A DNA stretch of 64,000 nt, taken from NCBI GenBank assembly GCA_963676655.2, contig CAXXKX010000003.1, forward strand, positions 992,001 through 1,056,000, read 5' to 3'. Source of the stretch: G963676655 sp963676655 (GTDB lineage: Bacteria > Verrucomicrobiota > Lentisphaeria > Victivallales > Victivallaceae). Below the pieces are notes generated by a model. The model made no database searches and was not told the DNA's origin. It saw only the letters and a list, made by a program, of their open reading frames with translations. Of the stretch, positions 27,004-36,600 are shown in pieces (positions within the stretch are counted from its first letter, which is position 1; each line of letters opens with the position of its first letter). Both the position numbers and the translations under genes were made by a program.

Positions 27004-28230
27004 ATGAAAATTTACCACTTGCACCGGTTTTCCAAACCGGAATTTTTACGTCAGGTCGAGGAAAAACTCCTGCTGGCATTTTTACACCGCTTTGCTGAAT
27101 TTAAATATAAAACAAGTCCGGACGAAAAAATCAATTACAATGATTTATGCCGTAAATTGTCCTCTCCCGAGGTAGGAATGAAGACAGACATCTTTGATGC
27201 GCTGACGTTGGTCGATGAAATGGCCATTGACCGGAATTTTGACCTGCTGCATGATGCGATCAGTAACAAGTCATATTCCGCAGTTCTTGACGATCAGGCC
27301 AGCGTGGGCGATCTGGCTTTGTTGCTTTGGCTGAACGAACCGCACATCCTGGAGCAACTACAGACTAAATTCAGTCACAATGTCCCGCGTTCATTTATTT
27401 ATTTTTACGGGCAGACTCTCGACAAAGAAAAGGCGTTTTCCCTGACCAGAGAAAAAAAAGAACGTCTTACCATAATGTTGAATCGGATTTTTCAACAGAA
27501 ACGGCGAGGCCGGACTATCAAGATTATGGTATTCGAAGAATCGGATGAGTTCTGTTTCATGCTGCGCAAAGGAGAGCCGATGACCCGGGACAGCGCGATT
27601 TCATCAGAAGGAGGAAGTGAAACGGTATATTATCGACCGGAACGTTTCGATATTGCGGTGGTTCGCCCTGTTATTTCGGAGATTCGTTTGAATATTTGCG
27701 GAAAAGCGGCATGGATGGTCGAAAATTACCGGACACAGTTCGGGGAAATTTTATATGGAGACCCTGAGTATTTCTGCGGAGTTGCGGTTTTTACCCTGAA
27801 ACCGCTGCTGGAACAGGGACGTGCCGCGTTGTCATGTCGGGAAATTTCCGGACTGGCCAGCATCAGGATGATACAATGTAAAATCCTGATGCCAAATGAA
27901 AACAAGCTTACGATCCAGGGAAAAAACGCAATCGAGGTATTGAAAAAAATCCGGAAGTCATTTTTGAGTAGGGGACAGATCGTTAGTGCGAAATTCCGGG
28001 TGAAGTTTTCCAAGTCGAAACATACCCGGATTGTAACAATTAGAGAAGGCAATCAGGCAGAGTTTAAATTCGATGACGATGGGCGCCTGATTGAGCGATG
28101 GCTGGCGCTGAGGGGATTCAAGCATGAACAAAAATCATCGCCATCCCGCAAGCAGGATGGCTTAAGTCCACGGTTAACAGTTTACAGTAAATGCAAGACA
28201 AAGAACCAGGAACTTAAAAAAAGGTCTTAA
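27004..28230 (+). CDS. Uncharacterised protein A of a two-gene unit
   Basis: I start at the ATG at 27004 (408 residues), because the longer frame from the TTG at 26923 adds a segment unlike the rest; the ribosome-binding site is weak at both. The N-terminal 130 residues are helical. The middle has a QKRRGRTIKIMVFEESDEFCFMLRKGEP segment and YYRPERFDIAVVRP, followed by LNICGKAAWMVENYRTQFGE, and the C-terminal part is beta-rich with a basic strand (KFRVKFSKSKHTRIVTIREG). I know this general wording from uncharacterised gene pairs in Planctomycetota/Verrucomicrobiota genomes but no function. Only 18 bp separate it from the partner gene. Confidence 0.6.
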   Translation: MKIYHLHRFSKPEFLRQVEEKLLLAFLHRFAEFKYKTSPDEKINYNDLCRKLSSPEVGMKTDIFDALTLVDEMAIDRNFDLLHDAISNKSYSAVLDDQASVGDLALLLWLNEPHILEQLQTKFSHNVPRSFIYFYGQTLDKEKAFSLTREKKERLTIMLNRIFQQKRRGRTIKIMVFEESDEFCFMLRKGEPMTRDSAISSEGGSETVYYRPERFDIAVVRPVISEIRLNICGKAAWMVENYRTQFGEILYGDPEYFCGVAVFTLKPLLEQGRAALSCREISGLASIRMIQCKILMPNENKLTIQGKNAIEVLKKIRKSFLSRGQIVSAKFRVKFSKSKHTRIVTIREGNQAEFKFDDDGRLIERWLALRGFKHEQKSSPSRKQDGLSPRLTVYSKCKTKNQELKKRS

Positions 28231-28248
28231 AAAATTAGGTGTTATGAG

Positions 28249-29562
28249 ATGAGAATGAACAATAAAAATACAAGTACGCAGGAATTATGGGAATACATTT
28301 CTGCCTTAATGGAGCCGGAAGCACCGCTTTGGAACTGGCGGACAGTTCTCGGCGATCAAGTCGATTTTGAAACATTCCAAAAGAAATACCTGCTGCCGAC
28401 AGATTGTTTTGCCGATAGTATTTTTTGTCCGGAACCTTGCGGAGCCGGTTGCCGTTTTCGGGAAATCAGTGAACCGTACAACGGACAACGGGAGGCGGTA
28501 TGTCGGGAACGGCTAACTTCGTTTCCGGTTGAAGACCGGGATATTTTAATCAATGAATTAAATAGCAGGGAATTATTTTCCAATGCGGCCCGGGCGTTGA
28601 ATATTGACATCAAGGTGCTGGGGATGCCCGGTATGGAAGATACAGCGTGGGAACTTGGCAGCGTACCAGGGCATCTGACAATTCCGATTTATGCAGGTTT
28701 ATGCAAATGGGAACATCAGATGCTTGAATTGATCTTTTACCTCAATCACAGAGTAAAAGGTCCATATATTCTGCTGATAACGCACGATGATCTGATTAGT
28801 GCGTCCGCCAAGCTTATGATTGAAGATGTCGGCGCACATTTACTGCCGCTTAATAAGATTCTTTCGTTCAAGACCAATGCCGAATTAGAGATAATTGATA
28901 GTTTTGACTGGCCGAGTTTGCTTGGGCGGTCTCAGCCGAAACCTCTGTCGGAACCGGAAAATATCTTTCGGCCTTGCGGCGATGCCTGGGAAATGCGCTT
29001 TGAAGGCGGAGAGAAATTCATTCTGACTACTGGGTATACCGGGGCTAGTTATCTACATTTCATGCTTGCACGCCCGAATGAGGCGATGCCGGTTATGGAG
29101 ATTATGCGGGGCTTTTCAGCCGATACTGCGGACCGTTTTACCGAATGGCTGGATGAAAACGGACTTGCCGATGGTTATGCTTTGAATGACACGCCATGGA
29201 ATAATGACGAAAATAAAGCTGATGATAGAGCGATAAAACAATATAAGCAAGAAGTGAAAGATTTGCTCCATGATCTCAATCATGCGATTGATACCGGCGA
29301 TACCACCACCGCTAAAGTATTGCGAGAAGATTTGGAACTATTGAGCAATGAAATCAATAAAATAATCAGCCCGGCAGGACAAAAAAAGAAAATCCGCGAT
29401 CAAATAAATAAGATCGTGACTTCTTTCCGGAACATCGTTAATTTCTCCATAAATAAAATTGCCATTCATGATAAAGCGTTGGCTAAACATTTGAAAGAAT
29501 GCATCAAGTACGGGCGAACGCCAGGCTATTTTTCATCTGGACCTATTGATTGGCTCCTATAA
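28249..29562 (+). CDS. Uncharacterised protein B of a two-gene unit (Cys-rich + winged-helix-like + coiled coil)
   Basis: A 437-residue protein in three parts. Residues 50-115 hold a Cys-containing module (FCPEPCGAGCRF with a later Cys; FPVEDRDILINELN). Residues 240-300 resemble a winged-helix-like unit seen in signalling ATPases (WEMRFEGGEKFIL, ASYLHFMLARPNEAMPVMEI). Residues 320-437 form a helical, charged coiled-coil region ending HDKALAKHLKECIKYGRTPG, a recurring C-terminal module of uncharacterised bacterial regulators. No enzyme motif is seen. It is cotranscribed with protein A and followed 19 bp later by a strong terminator, so the two act as one unit. A defence or signalling role is only a guess from context. 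Confidence 0.6.
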   Translation: MRMNNKNTSTQELWEYISALMEPEAPLWNWRTVLGDQVDFETFQKKYLLPTDCFADSIFCPEPCGAGCRFREISEPYNGQREAVCRERLTSFPVEDRDILINELNSRELFSNAARALNIDIKVLGMPGMEDTAWELGSVPGHLTIPIYAGLCKWEHQMLELIFYLNHRVKGPYILLITHDDLISASAKLMIEDVGAHLLPLNKILSFKTNAELEIIDSFDWPSLLGRSQPKPLSEPENIFRPCGDAWEMRFEGGEKFILTTGYTGASYLHFMLARPNEAMPVMEIMRGFSADTADRFTEWLDENGLADGYALNDTPWNNDENKADDRAIKQYKQEVKDLLHDLNHAIDTGDTTTAKVLREDLELLSNEINKIISPAGQKKKIRDQINKIVTSFRNIVNFSINKIAIHDKALAKHLKECIKYGRTPGYFSSGPIDWLL

Positions 29563-29581
29563 CTTTTCTTTTTTAACAATT

Positions 29582-29631
29582 GCCGAATTCACGATTTTTT
29601 CCCACATAATCGCGAATTCGGCTTTTTTTTT
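29582..29631 (+). terminator. Strong rho-independent terminator
   Basis: GCCGAATTC (29582-29590) pairs with GAATTCGGC (29614-29622), extended past one A-C mismatch by CGATT/AATCG, followed by nine T residues. It closes the two-gene unit and insulates the secretion operon downstream. Confidence 0.85.
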
Positions 29632-29675
29632 GAAAAATTTTTATGAATATTTTTTCAAATAAGCTCAAAAGGTAA

Positions 29676-29717
29676 AAATCATAAACGAAATTTATGAAAT
29701 CATAAATGAAATTTATG
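29676..29717 (+). promoter_or_regulatory. Tandem operator-like repeats before the secretion operon
   Basis: Two adjacent 21-bp units (29676-29696 and 29697-29717) differ at one base. Each contains the dyad CATAAA-N5-TTTATG. They lie 86 bp before virB2, ahead of a TATAAA sequence near 29728, and look like paired binding sites for a repressor or activator of the transfer genes. A longer inverted repeat GAGACG...CGTCTC follows (about 29735-29780). The binding protein is unknown. Confidence 0.6.
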
Positions 29718-29802
29718 GCCTTATTCCTTATAAAGAGACGCGCTTTTACAGTCGCTGAAAAAATCGGCGGCGGCCGTCTCAAAAAATAAGGAATATGGAA
29801 AA

Positions 29803-30108
29803 ATGAAAAAGAGCAAACTCTTGCTGACGGCGTTCCTGGCGATGTTCATGACCACCCGGAGCTTTGCGGCGACGACGGGCGTGGACGCGTCCAGCGGCTT
29901 GGGCTATGTCCAGTGGATCATTATGGCGATCGGGCTGGTTTTCACGCTGATTATGGGAATCTCCACCGGTTTCGCGTTCAAGAACGACGCGGCCAACGCC
30001 AAAGCGCAACTGATCGGGACGATCCTGATTCCGGTGCTGTTCGCGATCATTCTCTACATTTTCAACCGGACGCTGGGCATCAGCCTGACTTCTTCCAGCA
30101 GTCTGTGA
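29803..30108 (+). CDS. virB2: VirB2/TrbC-like pilin subunit
   Basis: A 101-residue protein with a signal peptide (MKKSKLLLTAFLAMFMTTRS, cleavage near FAA-TTG) and two hydrophobic segments (QWIIMAIGLVFTLIMGI and LIGTILIPVLFAIILYIF) separated by a short polar loop. This is the plan of VirB2-type major pilins of type IV secretion systems. It is the first gene of the secretion cluster, 10 bp before virB3 and followed by virB4, the canonical order. Sequence divergence makes the family call dependent on topology and context. Confidence 0.75.
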   Translation: MKKSKLLLTAFLAMFMTTRSFAATTGVDASSGLGYVQWIIMAIGLVFTLIMGISTGFAFKNDAANAKAQLIGTILIPVLFAIILYIFNRTLGISLTSSSSL

Positions 30109-30118
30109 GGGATATCCA

Positions 30119-30451
30119 ATGCAGGAAGAAATCCCTCTCAATATTCCCCGCAATCCGTCGCAGATTCCGCCATCACAGTTCCGGCTGTCACGGAATCTGA
30201 AGGTGCGCGGGGACGCGATCTATATCATCTTTTCCGGGATTATCGGGACGGTGTTTTTATTTTTTGTCCTGATGGACTCCTCAGCGCTGCTGGCGCTCGG
30301 GGTGTCCTGGATTCCGCTAGCGCTGACCGTCTGGTTCTATTTCCGTTTTGTCCGGGGACGCCCGAAATACTACTTCGATTATTGGTTGAATGAGCGTTTC
30401 GGCGACCGGCTTTGCGTCAAGGCACGGCGAAAAGCCAGGAGGTCGCAATGA
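30119..30451 (+). CDS. virB3: VirB3-like inner-membrane protein
   Basis: A 110-residue protein with two membrane helices (AIYIIFSGIIGTVFLFFVLM at 38-57 and ALLALGVSWIPLALTVWFYF at 61-80) and a basic C-terminus (FVRGRPKYYFDYWLNERFGD), the VirB3 pattern. VirB3 helps pilus assembly and works with VirB4. Its stop overlaps the virB4 start (ATGA at 30448-30451). Confidence 0.75.
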   Translation: MQEEIPLNIPRNPSQIPPSQFRLSRNLKVRGDAIYIIFSGIIGTVFLFFVLMDSSALLALGVSWIPLALTVWFYFRFVRGRPKYYFDYWLNERFGDRLCVKARRKARRSQ

Positions 30452-33393
30452 TCCATTATCCCAATGGTTATATAATGGAGACGGACAACCCGGACAATGC
30501 GTTTCTGGTCTATGGTGAACTTAATTCAAGCGGTCATGTGGCGAAGGGCTTCCGATTGCAAGTGCCGAATTTGTCCAATTCAGGCTGGGCGCAGAAGAAT
30601 GAAATCTGCCAACATCTGCAATCCTATCTTTCGCGTTTTGATTCCGGGAAACGGCTACAGTTCCGCTACAGCAAGGACTCGAACTACCGTAAAATTCTGG
30701 ATAAATACGAGGAGGATACCGAACGCTTTGCGGATGTTCCGTTCGTGCAAAAATACCGTCAGGAGATCGCAGCAGAATTTCGGCGTCAGATGGAGAACCA
30801 CGAACTGCGGCGGGAGTATCTGACCGTCTATGTGGCGCGTCCGACCAAACATTTCATTGCCGGGGCGTTGAACGTTAATTCTGAGAAAGCGGTAAAGGCT
30901 TTTCAGGAAAAAGTCGGCAACTATTTCGAGTCGGAGTATCTGCTCTTGAAAAGCGCCTTTGCTTTTCAGGTCGAAAAACTGGATGCGGTTGAGTTATTTT
31001 CCGAGTATTTTGCGGCGGTGAATAAGTCGCTGACGACCGAAGATATCGATTATGCAAAGATATTTTCTCCAAATCTTGGCGATCTATTCCTGAACGAATT
31101 CAGCAGTCAGGATCATGCGCCGGAGTTAAGACGCAACGAAAGCGCAGGCTCTCGAGGCTACGGGATGTATGGCGACAGTATGTATCACAATATCCTGGTG
31201 ATGCGGCAACTGCCGTCATTCGATCTGAACCCGTTTTACGGCAATATTTTGCTGGAAAGCAACGTCGGCAACTTTTCGGTAACGGTTAATCTCAGGCCGC
31301 TAAACAAGCCCCAGACGATCGAAAAACTGGAGGCAAGACAGGCGGCGGCGCAACGGGACCTGGAAGCGGACCCGAGTGCGATTGCTTATCGTTCCGAGGT
31401 GGACGCCTTTGGCAAGATGATCTACCGCATGGGCGCGGGCGAGGATTGTCCGTTTGAGGTCGAGTATCTGATCCATGTATGGAACCGGAATCTCGATCAA
31501 CTTCAGCAGGACACCGATCAGCTCCGGCTGGTTGCGACCAACCTGCAATGCCAACTGATGATGCATGACCTGACGGTTCAGGTCGCCGCACAATTCCTGA
31601 AAACTTTGCCGGGCAATCTCTATTATAAGAAGTGGGACCCGCTGTTTACACTGCACCGGTCTTTTGCGGCAATGATCCCATTCAACAGCACCTTTGTCGG
31701 CTGCGAGGAGGATTTTCAGGCGATTTTTCATGGCGACCATCATAATATCGTCTGTCTCAACGGCTTTCTCGGTGGAACGCCGCAGCATGCGGCGTCCTTC
31801 GGTCAGTCGGGTTCTGGGAAATCAGTCAATACTCTGGGCGAACTGCTCCAGACCTACGGTTACTATCGCAAAGTGGTAATCATCGAGGAAGGCGCATCTT
31901 ATTTGATGGCGACGCGGATTTTCGGCGGCCAGTTTGTCGAGATCGACCTCAACAACAACCTGACGTTGAATTATTTCGATACCTGTGGTTCGCCGCTGAA
32001 TGCCGGGCAGATGGATTTTGTGGCGAACTTCCTGACCAACATTTGCGGCCAGTCGAAAGACGATGAAATCGTGCAGGACCGGATGGCGATTATAACGCAT
32101 TACGTCACGAAAATCTATGATGCGTCGTGGCAGGAATGGTGGAAACGCAATACCCGGCAGCGGCAGGAAATTGCCCGGAAGTGCATGACGTTGGCCTGGA
32201 TGCTGCCCAAGCAGCCGGCGGGCCGTAATACGCTGTTGGACTGCTTTGCCGATCTGGAAGAAGCCCTGACGAAAGCGCCGGGAAAACTTTCGACGGTGGA
32301 AAGAGAGCTGTTGAGTTATTACTGGGATATTTCCCGGGAAAAGATCACCGAGTACATTGTGGAAAATCCGCCTTTATTGCGGGACGTCTCCTATGCCCAC
32401 ATGAAGGCGGAGGACATGCCGTATCATTCCCAGATAGTGGAAATGATCCGGTCTACGCCCGATCCGGTTCATCGGCGCGAGGACACCAACCGAATTGCGA
32501 CCCGGCTGGCGCAGTATACGGTGGAATCCGGGCGCGGCGGCTTGTTCGACGGCGTGACCAATATCGATTTATCAGCGCGCTGGATTCATTTCGAAATCGG
32601 GAAGATGGCGAATGCTTCGGCAAATTTCAAGGCGATGATCGGGCTGGTAATCGGCAATATGGTGCGCAACCAGATCGTCAATATGCCGCGAACGGCGTGG
32701 AAGCTCTACATCTTCGAGGAAGCGCCGCGCTTCCTGATGATCCCCGGCGCGAGCGAAATCATGAAACAGTCATACGCGCAGTTCCGCAAGTTCAACTGCC
32801 GGGCTTGGACCATTACCCAGGAGGCCGGACAGTTGATCACGCAAAGCGACGCCGGGTCCAGCGTCGGAACCATTATCATGGGTCAGAGCAAGCAGTATTA
32901 TTTCCTGAAAAACAAAGACCGGGGAAACATGGAATTCTTCCGGCGTTTTGTGGAATTATCAGAGGATACGGTCAATGCGGTTATGACGTTTCCGGCTCCG
33001 GAACATATTCCCGGTAAGAAATATTCTTCCTTCGTCTACTGTGTGGACAACGGCGAATATCCGCTGGTCGGGGTGGTTCGGCACTACGCCAACGCGCTGA
33101 CGATCGCGGTCGCATCCAGCAGCGGCGACGCCTTCACCAAACGCGAGGAGGAGCTCCGGCGACTGCGTGTTCTCTACCCGCAACTCGATGAAGGCGCGTT
33201 GTTGATCGAGTATCTCAACCGGCAGAAAATCGACAATCCGGCGTTGCGGATGTTCCGGAAAATGCTGCATGATCAGGATTTTTCCGGCACGGATGAACTG
33301 CACGAAGCGATCATCCGCCTCTCTTTAAACCAAGCTGGCTTCAGTCCGGCTGAACTAGAAAAACGCATCCATCAAGAAAAAAAACATCAATAA
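30448..33393 (+). CDS. virB4: VirB4/TraC-like conjugation ATPase
   Basis: I choose the ATG at 30448, with the ribosome-binding site AGGAGG 6 bp upstream, over the longer frame from 30412; this gives 981 residues, normal to long for VirB4. The Walker A motif GQSGSGKS is near residue 451 and the Walker B region LYIFEEAPRF near 752. The motif around WTITQEAGQLI and the signature LVTNL-like DQLRLVATNLQC region (near 360) also fit. VirB4 powers pilus biogenesis and substrate transfer at the inner membrane. It directly follows virB3, as in canonical systems, and is followed by the unusual giant coiled-coil gene. Confidence 0.9.
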   Translation: MIHYPNGYIMETDNPDNAFLVYGELNSSGHVAKGFRLQVPNLSNSGWAQKNEICQHLQSYLSRFDSGKRLQFRYSKDSNYRKILDKYEEDTERFADVPFVQKYRQEIAAEFRRQMENHELRREYLTVYVARPTKHFIAGALNVNSEKAVKAFQEKVGNYFESEYLLLKSAFAFQVEKLDAVELFSEYFAAVNKSLTTEDIDYAKIFSPNLGDLFLNEFSSQDHAPELRRNESAGSRGYGMYGDSMYHNILVMRQLPSFDLNPFYGNILLESNVGNFSVTVNLRPLNKPQTIEKLEARQAAAQRDLEADPSAIAYRSEVDAFGKMIYRMGAGEDCPFEVEYLIHVWNRNLDQLQQDTDQLRLVATNLQCQLMMHDLTVQVAAQFLKTLPGNLYYKKWDPLFTLHRSFAAMIPFNSTFVGCEEDFQAIFHGDHHNIVCLNGFLGGTPQHAASFGQSGSGKSVNTLGELLQTYGYYRKVVIIEEGASYLMATRIFGGQFVEIDLNNNLTLNYFDTCGSPLNAGQMDFVANFLTNICGQSKDDEIVQDRMAIITHYVTKIYDASWQEWWKRNTRQRQEIARKCMTLAWMLPKQPAGRNTLLDCFADLEEALTKAPGKLSTVERELLSYYWDISREKITEYIVENPPLLRDVSYAHMKAEDMPYHSQIVEMIRSTPDPVHRREDTNRIATRLAQYTVESGRGGLFDGVTNIDLSARWIHFEIGKMANASANFKAMIGLVIGNMVRNQIVNMPRTAWKLYIFEEAPRFLMIPGASEIMKQSYAQFRKFNCRAWTITQEAGQLITQSDAGSSVGTIIMGQSKQYYFLKNKDRGNMEFFRRFVELSEDTVNAVMTFPAPEHIPGKKYSSFVYCVDNGEYPLVGVVRHYANALTIAVASSSGDAFTKREEELRRLRVLYPQLDEGALLIEYLNRQKIDNPALRMFRKMLHDQDFSGTDELHEAIIRLSLNQAGFSPAELEKRIHQEKKHQ

Positions 33394-33603
33394 GGATTCG
33401 TACGAAATGCAAATTGCACCACGGAGACCACGGAGACAACAACGTGAGCGCGAGCATTGCGCAGGGCAAACACGGAGATGAATTTAAGTTTTCAGCTCAA
33501 GCTGAAAAAATTAAAAATCTTTTTCGTGACTTTTCGTGTTTTTCGTGGTTAAAAATAACATTTTGCACAAGCCTAATCCATCAAAATCAAGGAGAAAAAC
33601 AGC
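33394..33603 (+). repeat. Intergenic repeat-like region with palindromes
   Basis: This 210-bp gap contains ACCACGGAGACCACGGAGAC on its left and a CGTGTTTTTCGTGGTT stretch on its right, the kind of simple repeated words found in dispersed intergenic repeats of PVC bacteria. In the middle is a perfect palindrome, TTTTCAGCT-CA-AGCTGAAAA (33489-33508), which may act as a weak terminator or RNA structure. Ribosome-binding site AAGGAG precedes the next gene. Confidence 0.5.
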
Positions 33604-36600
33604 ATGAAAAAAAGAAAAAGAAGTGTTAGGAAAATAACCCAAAGCCTGGTCGCGGGCTTGTGCCTCTGGTGCGGCGGCGCCGCCATAGCAGGAAGTGTAA
33701 CCGTCACCGGGACAACCGGAACAAACCCGGCCTACATCGTCATGCCAGAAGAATACGAGGGCAAAGAAGGACAGTTCGTCGCGACCGGATCATCATCGAA
33801 TTCGACCTCCAGCGGTTACAGCGAACCATACATCAGCGGAAACTGGGCGTATGTCTCGAAATCGACGTCAAGCTACGGAGCGCTTTCCTACAGTTTAACG
33901 ACTCCGTCCGAAACGACCCTAGATGGCGGCAGTGTCTCTTTGGCTTCCCTGGAAAAAGGTAGTTATACAGTGACAGTCCGGCAGAGCACGTCGCACTCGG
34001 TAACGGAGTACCGGTTGTATCAGGACTACTGGGCGGCAACGGACGCAGAAACCCTTTCCGATTTGCGATATTATGCCCAGTATAATACCTATCCGCCCTC
34101 TTCGACAATTACCACCGCACCCTCAGTATACGATATCGATTCAAGTTCCGGTTCAACGACCAGCAATCTTGCCGTCGAATCCGCTTACATTGTGGTTTAT
34201 GGCGTTGAGGACGCTCCGGATGATACGTCCGGTGATGATACCTCCAGCGGTTCCACCAACGTTACGGTTATCACCGGAACCGATGACGGGGTTTATACTT
34301 TGATTACTTCGTTGTTTTCATACATTTCTGAGATTCAAAGTATTTTGTCGGCTTCTGACGATCAGATTCGCAGTGAACTATTAGCCTATATTACGGAATT
34401 ACAGACCGCTTATCAGCAGGCGGACAGTCAACTTGCGACCACCATCTTGAATCAGATCAATGCGCTTTCGACCGCGCTTTCAACGGATATTTCCGATCTT
34501 CGGTATTCTCTTGAAGCGGAGATAGCCGATCTGGAAAGCCAGATGAATTCGCTGGAAACCCAACAGTCGGATTTGTTGTCCGAATTCTATGCTTTAAAGA
34601 CGGAACTGCAAAGTGCGATTGCGGAAAATTCCGACAATATCGCCGATCTGGCGGTGGAACTGGCGGAAAAATATGAGGCTTTGGTGGCGTCGAATTCCAC
34701 ATTAAAAGCCGATCTGCTGACGGAAATTGCGGAAGCGACTGCTGGCTACCAGGAGGCGGATTCGGCGCTGATTGAGGACTATTCGACCAAGCTGGCGGCG
34801 TTACAGACTTTGCTCCAACAGGCCGCTTCCACCTTGGCCGACAATGTTTCCGCTTTGGAAACGGCCTATCAGACCGCCGATGCCGCGCTCAAGGAAAACC
34901 TGGAGCAGCAGTTGTCAATGTTAAGCAGTCAGCTTAGCGATGACGATCAGCAGATTCTCAATCAGATAACCGCTCTGGAAACCGCGATGGAGAATGCCGA
35001 CAGCAGTCTGAAAAGTGATTATGAGAATCAAATTGCGGTACTCGAAGATGCGCTTTCAGACGAGGCTGCTTCTATTCGGACCGAGATGGCGAATTTGCAA
35101 TCGAACTATGAAACGGCGTTAGCAAAAGCGAAAAGCAGTCTTGAGGAGCAGATGGCTACTCTGGAAGCTCAACTCAGCGCCGCCGATCAGCAGACGTTAA
35201 GTCAGATTTCCACGCTGGAACAGGAAATGGCATCCGCTGATGCAGCCTTGAAAGTTGATTACGAAAATCAAATTTCCGCCCTCGAAAGTAACCTGTCAAC
35301 CGAAGCTGCATCCATTCGGACCGAAATCAGCACTTTGGAATCCAACTACGAGACTGCGATTGCCAATGCAAAATCCAGTCTCGAAGAACAGATGGCAACT
35401 TTGCAGGCCACACTCAGCGCGGCTGATCAGCAGACTTTGAATCAAATTTCCACGTTGGAAACGGCCATGAATACCGCCGATGCGGAACTTAAGGCTGATT
35501 ATCAGAATCAAATCTCAGCGCTTGAAGACGATCTGTCAACCGAAGCTGCTTCTATTCGGACTGAAATGAGTAATCTTCAGTCCACTTATGAAACGGCTTT
35601 GACCAATGCCAAGAGCAGTTTGGAAGAACAGATGGCAACTCTGGAGGCCCAATTAAGCGCCGCTGATCAACAGACCTTGAACCAAATCTCCACGCTTGAA
35701 ACGGCGATGAACACTGCTGACGCTGAGCTCAAAGCAGATTATCAGAACCAGATCACGGCGTTGGAAAATGATCTTTCAACCGAAGCGGCTTCAATCCGAA
35801 CTGAGATCAGCACTTTGGAGTCCAACTACGAGACCGCGATTGCCAATGCAAAATCCAGTCTCGAAGAACAGATGGCGACTTTGCAGGCCACACTCAGTGC
35901 CGCTGACCAGCAGACTTTGAATCAGATTTCCACGTTGGAAACTGCCATGAACACCGCCGATGCGGAACTCAAGGAGGATTATCAGACGCAGATTGCGGCT
36001 CTGGAAGACGACCTGTCAACCGAGGCTTCTTCAATCCGGACTGAGATGAGTAATCTCCAGTCCACTTATGAAACAGCTCTGGCAAATGCCAAGTCCAGCC
36101 TGGAAGAACAGATGGCAACTTTGCAGGCGACACTCAGTGCGGCCGATCAACAGGCTTTGAATGAGATTTCAGCCCTCGAAACCGCGATGAACACCGCTGA
36201 TGCGGAACTCAAGGCAGACTATGAGAATAAGATCGCGGCTTTGGAAAATGATCTTTCAACTGAGGCCGCGTCAATTCGGACTGAAATCAGCACTTTAGAG
36301 TCTAGTTACGAGACTGCGATTGCCAATGCGAAAAGCAGCCTCGAGGAACAAATGGCAACTTTGCAGGCCACACTAAGCGCGGCCGATCAGCAGACTTTGA
36401 ATCAAATTTCCACGTTGGAAACGGCGATGAATACCGCCGATGCGGAGCTTAAGGCTGATTATCAGAATCAAATTTCCACGCTGGAAGATGATTTGTCAAC
36501 CGAAGCGGCGTCTATTCGGACTGAGATGTCAAATCTCCAGTCAACTTACGAGACCGCTTTGACCAATGCCAAGAGCAGTTTGGAAGAACAGATGGCTACT

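Noticed and set aside
33394..33603. A small protein gene before the giant coiled-coil gene
   Set aside because: The frame there starts within simple repeated words (CACGGAGAC) and contains a perfect palindrome; it reads as intergenic repeat sequence.
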